A stretch of 41,068 bases of DNA from JBDUDR01 sp040002845 (lineage in GTDB: Bacteria; Actinomycetota; Actinomycetes; Propionibacteriales; Nocardioidaceae), in NCBI GenBank assembly GCA_040002845.1, contig JBDUDR010000010.1, positions 1-41,068 of the forward strand. The letters run 5' to 3'. Below, one piece after another: positions 36,533 through 41,068 of this stretch (positions within the stretch are counted from its first letter, which is position 1; each line of letters opens with the position of its first letter). The notes beneath the pieces were generated by a model that worked only from the letters and a program-made list of their open reading frames with translations, was not told where the DNA came from and did not search any database. Made by a program: the position numbers and the translations under genes.

Positions 36533-37048
36533 GTGACTGACCAGCCACCTCCCCCGACGCGTCTCGATCCTCCGTACGTCGCCGAAGAACGGCAGATGTT
36601 CGACGCATGGCTGGACTACCATCGCGAAACCTTGCTGTGGAAGTGCCATGGGCTGACCGGCGAGCAGCTCAAGATCCGTTCGGCACCGCCTTCCACACTC
36701 TCCCTCCTCGGTCTGGTCCGTCACATGGCGGAAGTAGAACGCGGCTGGTTTCGAGACTTCGCGGGTGATGACACGACCGAGATCTACTGCACGGAAGATG
36801 AGCCCGAGGCCGACTTCGACGCCGTCGAGAATGCCGATGCCGCCGCCGACCTGGCGACCCTGCGAGCAGAGACCGCCGCCTGTCGCGCCCTGGTCGCCGG
36901 CCACGACCTGGACGAGAGCCAGACCGACTCGCGGGGGCGCACGATCAGCCTGCGCTGGATCTATATCCACATGATCGAGGAGTACGCCCGCCACAACGGC
37001 CATGCTGATCTGTTGCGAGAATTGATCGACGGCGCGACGGGGGACTGA
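36533..37048 (+). CDS. DinB superfamily protein (DUF664)
   Basis: This 171-aa four-helix-bundle protein belongs to the DinB/DUF664 group, related to mycothiol- and bacillithiol-dependent enzymes. Candidate metal ligands are H30 in LDYHRET, the His of LVRHMAEVERGWF (helix 2), and the late EYARHNGHADLLRE motif. The GTG has no Shine-Dalgarno, in agreement with a leaderless transcript. The LexA box lies 60 nt upstream. Despite the name, the family is unrelated to polymerase DinB. Mycothiol-dependent detoxification is an inference from the family and actinobacterial context. The YbaK-like gene follows after 19 nt. Confidence 0.88.
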   Translation: MTDQPPPPTRLDPPYVAEERQMFDAWLDYHRETLLWKCHGLTGEQLKIRSAPPSTLSLLGLVRHMAEVERGWFRDFAGDDTTEIYCTEDEPEADFDAVENADAAADLATLRAETAACRALVAGHDLDESQTDSRGRTISLRWIYIHMIEEYARHNGHADLLRELIDGATGD

Positions 37049-37067
37049 GGTGCTCTCCGGGGAAAGC

Positions 37068-37568
37068 ATGAGCAGCCATGACGTACATCCGCAGATCCAG
37101 AAGATCGCAGCTGCACTGGCCGAGCACGGGGCACATGGATCGGTGCGTGTCCTGGCCGACTCGGTGCGGACCGCCGCGCAGGCTGCCGCGGCACTCGACT
37201 GCGAGGTAGGGGCGATCGCCAACAGCCTGATCTTCGACGCCGACGGCGCACCTCTGCTCATCCTCACCTCCGGAGCCCATCGGGTCGACACGGACTACAT
37301 CTGCAGAACCCACGCGATCGCCCTGCTGCGGCGCGCCGACCCCACGTTCGTCCGGCGACACACGGGCCAGGCGATTGGTGGCGTCGCACCGATCGGACAT
37401 CCATCTCCGGTCCGTACACTCGTGGACCGCTGGCTCGACGACCACACCACCGTGTGGGCATCCGCCGGACATCCACAGGCGGTGTTCTCGACGACGTACA
37501 CCCAACTGCTCGAGCTCACCAGAGGAACACCAACGGAGGTCGAGGAGACCCCTCGGCTCGACGATTGA
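37068..37568 (+). CDS. YbaK/EbsC-domain aminoacyl-tRNA deacylase-like protein
   Basis: This is a free-standing YbaK/INS-type domain of 166 aa, the family of trans-editing deacylases that hydrolyse mischarged aminoacyl-tRNA. ATG at 37068 is preceded by CGGGGAAA; a GTG at 37050 is also in frame. Recognisable segments are VRVLADSVRTAAQAAAALDC, EVGAIANSLIFDADG, LILTSGAHRVD, and GGVAPIGHPSPVRTLVD. At the place where characterised YbaK proteins carry the essential Lys (VKSL), this one has Asn (ANSL), so its activity may differ. It is followed after 15 nt by the MFS gene. Confidence 0.88.
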   Translation: MSSHDVHPQIQKIAAALAEHGAHGSVRVLADSVRTAAQAAAALDCEVGAIANSLIFDADGAPLLILTSGAHRVDTDYICRTHAIALLRRADPTFVRRHTGQAIGGVAPIGHPSPVRTLVDRWLDDHTTVWASAGHPQAVFSTTYTQLLELTRGTPTEVEETPRLDD

Positions 37569-37583
37569 TGAGGCACCGAGACG

Positions 37584-38828
37584 ATGGCACCGCCAGCACA
37601 GCCTGAGTCTCCTGAGAAGGTCACCTATCGGGATCTGTTCGGGGACAGGGAGTTCGCCTCCTTGTGGATCGGCGACGTGTTGTCGCGCGGCGGGAGCCAG
37701 ATCGGCCAGTTCGCGATCGCCGCGCTCGTCTATGACCGCACCGGATCGCCGGCGCTGACTGCTACCGCGTTTGCCGTCAGCTACTTACCTCACCTGCTCG
37801 GTGGTGCCGTGCTGGCAACTCTCGCCGACCGGTGGCCGCGTCGCGAGACGCTGGTCGTGACCGACGTGATCAGGGCAATGCTCATCATGTTGATCCTGAT
37901 CCCTGGCATGCCCGTGGGCGGTGTCTTCGCCGTGATCTTCACGGTGGAGCTGGTCAAGATCCCCTTCGGGGCCGCCCGGTTGGCCATCCTCGCGGACATC
38001 CTGCATGGTCAACGGTTCGCGGTCGGCAACGGCCTGGTGGCGGCAACGCAGCAGGTCTTGATGGTTGTCGGGTTCGCCGGCGGCGGATTCCTGGTGAGTG
38101 TCGTCGGACCCCGGCCGGCGATAGCCATCGACGCGGTCACCTATCTGGTGTCCGCCGCAATCATCCGGACCTTCGTCCGGCAGCGCCCGGCCCCCGTCAT
38201 TCCCGAGGGCGAGTCACCCTCCGTGTGGAGCCAGACCGTCGAGGGGCTCTCGATCGTGCGCCGGATTCCCGGGATGTCCGCAAACTTCCTACTCTTGATG
38301 GTCGGCCCGGCCTCCTTTAGCGTGCTGACCGCACTCGCCGTTCCCTATGCACATGTCCTCGGTGGCGGAGACAGGCTCGCAGGCGTGATGATGGCCTCCG
38401 GCCCTCTTGGTGCCGCGATAGGCATGGCATGCACCGGGCGGCTCGACGCCGATCGGCGAGGCCGCCTCATCGCGCCGAGCATCCTTGCAATGGGGATTCT
38501 CTTGGCTTTTGCCGGTGTCGCCGGCGGCGCCGCGCTCGCGGTTGCGTTCTTCTTCCTGATCGGGCTGATGCTCGGGTACATCACCACCGTCCAGGCAGCC
38601 ATAGCGGCCACTACTCCGACCCACGCCCGAGGGCGGATCTTCGGTCTCGGCAATACCGTGATGCAGCTGAGCCAGGGGGTCTCCGTCGCCTTGACCGCAC
38701 TCTTTACCGAGTTCTTCACCGTCGGTCACGCATTCGTAGTCACCGGGGCCCTCACCACTGCCAGCGCCTCGCTCGTCATCCTCCGTCGTCGCGAGCACAG
38801 AGCCCGTCACCCGTCCCAGTCTCGCTGA
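37584..38828 (+). CDS. MFS transporter, drug/siderophore exporter type
   Basis: This 414-aa major facilitator has about 11-12 hydrophobic segments. After a soluble N-terminal stretch, YRDLFGDREFASLWIGDVLSRGGSQIGQFA is the first-helix signature of the EntS/tetracycline-exporter-like group. LATLADRWPRRETLVVTD is the loop 2-3 motif A. The central loop (about 200-225) separates two six-helix halves. A HARGRIFGLGNTVMQL segment near residue 350 is typical of this subgroup. It is probably cotranscribed with the DUF664 and YbaK-like genes, though its substrate cannot be inferred. Confidence 0.9.
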   Translation: MAPPAQPESPEKVTYRDLFGDREFASLWIGDVLSRGGSQIGQFAIAALVYDRTGSPALTATAFAVSYLPHLLGGAVLATLADRWPRRETLVVTDVIRAMLIMLILIPGMPVGGVFAVIFTVELVKIPFGAARLAILADILHGQRFAVGNGLVAATQQVLMVVGFAGGGFLVSVVGPRPAIAIDAVTYLVSAAIIRTFVRQRPAPVIPEGESPSVWSQTVEGLSIVRRIPGMSANFLLLMVGPASFSVLTALAVPYAHVLGGGDRLAGVMMASGPLGAAIGMACTGRLDADRRGRLIAPSILAMGILLAFAGVAGGAALAVAFFFLIGLMLGYITTVQAAIAATTPTHARGRIFGLGNTVMQLSQGVSVALTALFTEFFTVGHAFVVTGALTTASASLVILRRREHRARHPSQSR

Positions 38829-38873
38829 ACCCCAGCCCGTACGAGACTTCACGTCGTCTGTCGAGAGACGCCC

Positions 38874-38879
38874 TAGGCT
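38874..38879 (+). promoter_or_regulatory. Leaderless-type -10 element for the DUF4126 gene
   Basis: TAGGCT lies so that the GTG at 38886 begins exactly 7 nt after its last base. No convincing -35 is visible. A 5-bp hairpin (CGTCT/AGACG, 38855-38870) lies just upstream and may end the MFS transcript. Confidence 0.45.
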
Positions 38880-38885
38880 GACCGC

Positions 38886-39476
38886 GTGGACCTACTGCCC
38901 TTGGTATTCACCAGCGGGTGGGCCAGCGGCATCAACGCGTACGCCGTTGTCTTGGTGATGGGCCTGTGCGGGCGGTTCGCCGGGGTCGACGGCGTGCCGG
39001 CCGGCCTGACCCACACCGATGTGCTGGTTGCCGCTGCAGTCATGTACGCGATCGAGTTCGTCACCGACAAGATCCCCTATGTCGACTCTGGGTGGGATGT
39101 CATCTCCACCGTGATCCGCCCCTCGGTCGGGGCCATCATCGGACTGCTTGTCGCAGGCGACGCCAGCAATCTGCATCAGGCCTGGTACGCCGTCGCCGGT
39201 GGGGGCTCGGCATTGGCGTCGCACCTGGTGAAAGCCGGGCTACGGCTGGCGGTGAACGCTTCGCCGGAGCCAGTCACCAATGTCACAGTCAGCCTCGGCG
39301 AGGACCTGACGGTCGCTGGAGTCATCACGCTTGCGCTGTGGCACCCATGGATCGCGCTGGGCATCGCGACGGTGCTGTTTGTGGCAGGCGTGACCCTGGT
39401 TCTCGTCCTGCTGCGCTGGGTCCGCCGTGGTCTGCGTGGCTGGGGCGCCAGGCGCACCACGCCCGCCGGTAGCTGA
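38886..39476 (+). CDS. DUF4126 family membrane protein
   Basis: This 196-aa integral membrane protein has about four or five hydrophobic segments. The start is GTG with no ribosome site, as expected for a leaderless mRNA. Features are SGWASGINAYAVVLVMGLCGRFAGVDGVP at the N-terminus, AIEFVTDKIPYVDSGWDVISTVIRPSVGAIIGLL, and a conserved-looking NASPEPVTNVTVSLGED region, which fits the DUF4126 family. The C-terminus is basic. Function is unknown. It lies 57 nt after the MFS gene. Confidence 0.88.
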   Translation: MDLLPLVFTSGWASGINAYAVVLVMGLCGRFAGVDGVPAGLTHTDVLVAAAVMYAIEFVTDKIPYVDSGWDVISTVIRPSVGAIIGLLVAGDASNLHQAWYAVAGGGSALASHLVKAGLRLAVNASPEPVTNVTVSLGEDLTVAGVITLALWHPWIALGIATVLFVAGVTLVLVLLRWVRRGLRGWGARRTTPAGS

Positions 39477-39480
39477 CCGG

Positions 39481-39537
39481 CGAGACGCCGGTTTGTCGGC
39501 AGATTGGTCGGCGTGTCGACGACGAGTTGGCGTCTCG
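39481..39537. repeat. Long-loop inverted repeat after the DUF4126 gene
   Basis: CGAGACGCC (39481-39489) and GGCGTCTCG (39529-39537) are perfect 9-bp inverted arms enclosing 39 nt with several TCGGC units. It begins 4 nt after a stop codon, so it may be a terminator or an operator pair for the next gene. Confidence 0.55.
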
Positions 39538-39560
39538 GTAGGTCCAGTCGGCGCCGCCTC

Positions 39561-39566
39561 TAGGCT
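39561..39566 (+). promoter_or_regulatory. Leaderless-type -10 element for the ATP-grasp-like gene
   Basis: TAGGCT again lies exactly 7 nt before an initiation codon (ATG 39573), the same hexamer and spacing as for the DUF4126 gene. No clear -35 is seen. Confidence 0.45.
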
Positions 39567-39572
39567 GCGGTC

Positions 39573-40985
39573 ATGCCCGAGATCGATGTCGAGGCGTTGC
39601 GCGCGCACCTGATGGAGCCGCTGCGCGGTCGCAAGGTGATTCTCGCTTACCGATACCTAGCTTCGATTCGGCCGGCCCTCGCGCTCCTCGACTCGCTTGG
39701 TTGTCCCAAGCCCATGGTCATTGCGCGCGGCATCGGGACCGGTGAGCTGCCAGAACCCGATGCCGCCATCGTCCACATGATGGAGATGCCGACCGGCTCC
39801 ATGACCGAGGAGGTCCGTTCCCAGGAGCGGCTGACCCTGGCGCCTCCGACTGAGGTGCTCGCGGCGGTTCATGCGTACGACCCGGATCACATAGCGGTTT
39901 GGTGGCTGGGGGCCATCGGCATGAACGTCCCGGTCGACGGGAGACCCGTGTACGGGGGTCGACGGCCGGAATGGGCTGCGTTGGAGAACAAGACAACCGT
40001 CGACGAGATCTGGGACGAGGTCGGAGCTCCCCGTGCCTCATCCGAGGTCGTGCGGGTCGGTCCAGACCTGTCGTCAGTCACACGCCGACTCGACACGGGC
40101 GATGGGGCGGTGTGGGCCGGGGACACCCGGGACGGTACAAACGGCGGTGGCGACTACGTCCGCTGGGTCCGGGATCCTGCGGACGCGCGGACAGCCCTGG
40201 AGTTCTTCTCAGCTCACTGCGACCGCGTACGGGTCATGCCGTTTCTGGAGGGCATCCCTTGCAGCGTTCATGGGCTCGTACTGCCAGACGGGGTCGTGCC
40301 GCTACGGCCCATGGAGCTCGTCACGTTGCGGTCGGTGGAGCAGAGCAGGTTTCTGTTCGGCGGTGTGTCGACCTGGTGGGATCCGCCCGAATCGGATCGC
40401 AAGCAGATGCGAGAACTCGCCAGAAAGGTCGGGACGCTGCTGCGAGACAGACACGGCTTCCACGGAGGGTTCGGCATCGACGGTGTACTCACACGAGAGG
40501 GCTTCCGCCCCACCGAGCTCAACTCGCGGTTCTCCGGCGGACTGACCGTGATCTCCAAAGGGATCCCCGAGCTGCCCTTGGAGATGCTCCAGGTCAACCT
40601 GGTGGCCGGCCGCGAGCTTGGAGTGAGCGCTGCCGACCTCGAGCCGCTGCTCCTCAAGTCCGCAGACCGGAACCGGGTCGGCCGCGCAGCGGCGATAACC
40701 GAAGCCGTACGACCGCACGAGTCCACGACGGTACCTGTGACGTCCAAGAACGGCGAGCTGTCGGAGGCGCCCGATCAAGGTGCCCGACTGGGTGAGATCG
40801 TCATGGGTCCGACTTCGGCCGGTGCACTCATCCAGCTCGTTCCGGATGCCGGCACACTCACGCCCGGTATGCGGATGGCCCCGCTCAACGCCGCCGTCAT
40901 GCGATTCGCCGATCGGCATTGGGGTACGACCTTCGGACCTGTCCAGATCGCCCCGGACGTACGGCCCGGCAAGCCGCCTCCGTGA
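39573..40985 (+). CDS. Uncharacterised ATP-grasp-like protein
   Basis: This 470-aa cytosolic protein has no signal or membrane segment. The middle and C-terminal parts resemble an ATP-grasp fold. VRVMPFLEGIPCSVHGLVLPDG would be the ATP-binding hinge region. HGGFGIDGVLTREGFRPTELNSRFSGG has the acidic and Asn residues (E..N.R) expected to hold Mg-ATP in carboxylate-amine ligases. The N-terminal part (RGRKVILAYRYLASIRPALALLDSLG) looks like a pre-ATP-grasp Rossmann-like domain. The substrate is unknown and no biosynthetic neighbours are visible. The transcript is predicted to be leaderless. Confidence 0.72.
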   Translation: MPEIDVEALRAHLMEPLRGRKVILAYRYLASIRPALALLDSLGCPKPMVIARGIGTGELPEPDAAIVHMMEMPTGSMTEEVRSQERLTLAPPTEVLAAVHAYDPDHIAVWWLGAIGMNVPVDGRPVYGGRRPEWAALENKTTVDEIWDEVGAPRASSEVVRVGPDLSSVTRRLDTGDGAVWAGDTRDGTNGGGDYVRWVRDPADARTALEFFSAHCDRVRVMPFLEGIPCSVHGLVLPDGVVPLRPMELVTLRSVEQSRFLFGGVSTWWDPPESDRKQMRELARKVGTLLRDRHGFHGGFGIDGVLTREGFRPTELNSRFSGGLTVISKGIPELPLEMLQVNLVAGRELGVSAADLEPLLLKSADRNRVGRAAAITEAVRPHESTTVPVTSKNGELSEAPDQGARLGEIVMGPTSAGALIQLVPDAGTLTPGMRMAPLNAAVMRFADRHWGTTFGPVQIAPDVRPGKPPP

Positions 40986-40986
40986 A

Positions 40987-41027
40987 CCTCGCCGGCGACG
41001 TGAGCGTGGGGGAATCAGACGGCGAGG
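40987..41027. terminator. Possible terminator hairpin after the ATP-grasp-like gene
   Basis: CCTCGCCG (40987-40994) and CGGCGAGG (41020-41027) are 8-bp inverted arms with a 25-nt loop, starting directly after the stop codon. No U-run follows. The remaining bases to the edge contain nothing I recognise. Confidence 0.35.
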
Positions 41028-41068
41028 GTCCGGCGCGAGAGACTGCTGTCGCCGTATCAGTCGCCCAG

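Overview
This is high-GC actinobacterial chromosome, probably Propionibacteriales-like, although the family cannot be fixed from sequence alone. The evidence is the actinobacterial order of the division and cell-wall (dcw) cluster without ftsA or ddl, DivIVA and SepF downstream of ftsZ, an ileS T-box, many GTG starts, leaderless-type promoters, a TCGAAC-N4-GTTCGA SOS box, and families typical of Actinomycetota (DUF3040, DUF6504, SAV_6107-type HEPN, DnaE2). I see no rRNA, tRNA, CRISPR array, insertion sequence or prophage. The window looks like stable core chromosome.

Left (1-3896): the start of a leftward Ala/Lys/Gln-rich protein, a translational-type T-box leader, and ileS. The encoded IleRS has GIHH in place of the usual HIGH signature. 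Centre-left (3937-22725, minus strand): the dcw cluster, transcribed mraZ - small membrane ORF - rsmH - ftsL-like - ftsI - murE - murF - mraY - murD - ftsW - murG - murC - ftsQ - ftsZ - pgeF - yggS-like - sepF - yggT - divIVA. It covers UDP-MurNAc-pentapeptide assembly (MurC, D, E, F), the lipid steps (MraY, MurG), septal polymerisation (FtsW/FtsI) and the Z-ring with its anchor (FtsZ, SepF, FtsQ, DivIVA). Most junctions are 4-nt stop/start overlaps. A four-repeat MraZ box precedes mraZ, and a perfect palindrome lies in the ftsQ-ftsZ gap.

Centre-right (23225-29441): a moxR - DUF58 - transglutaminase-like operon with a structured leader, a DUF3040 membrane protein, and a secreted L,D-transpeptidase with a natural His5 run.

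Right (29498-36512, minus strand): a probable DNA-damage-induced mutagenesis operon, DUF6504 - HEPN - dnaE2 - methyltransferase - dinB. A perfect LexA box sits just downstream of its predicted promoter. It differs from the described ImuA'-ImuB-DnaE2 cassette: no ImuA' or ImuB is present here, the Y-family polymerase has its catalytic residues, and a HEPN protein overlaps dnaE2. A DinB-superfamily (DUF664) gene diverges from the same control region, followed by a YbaK-domain protein and an MFS transporter. The right edge carries a DUF4126 membrane protein and an uncharacterised ATP-grasp-like protein, both with leaderless-type starts.
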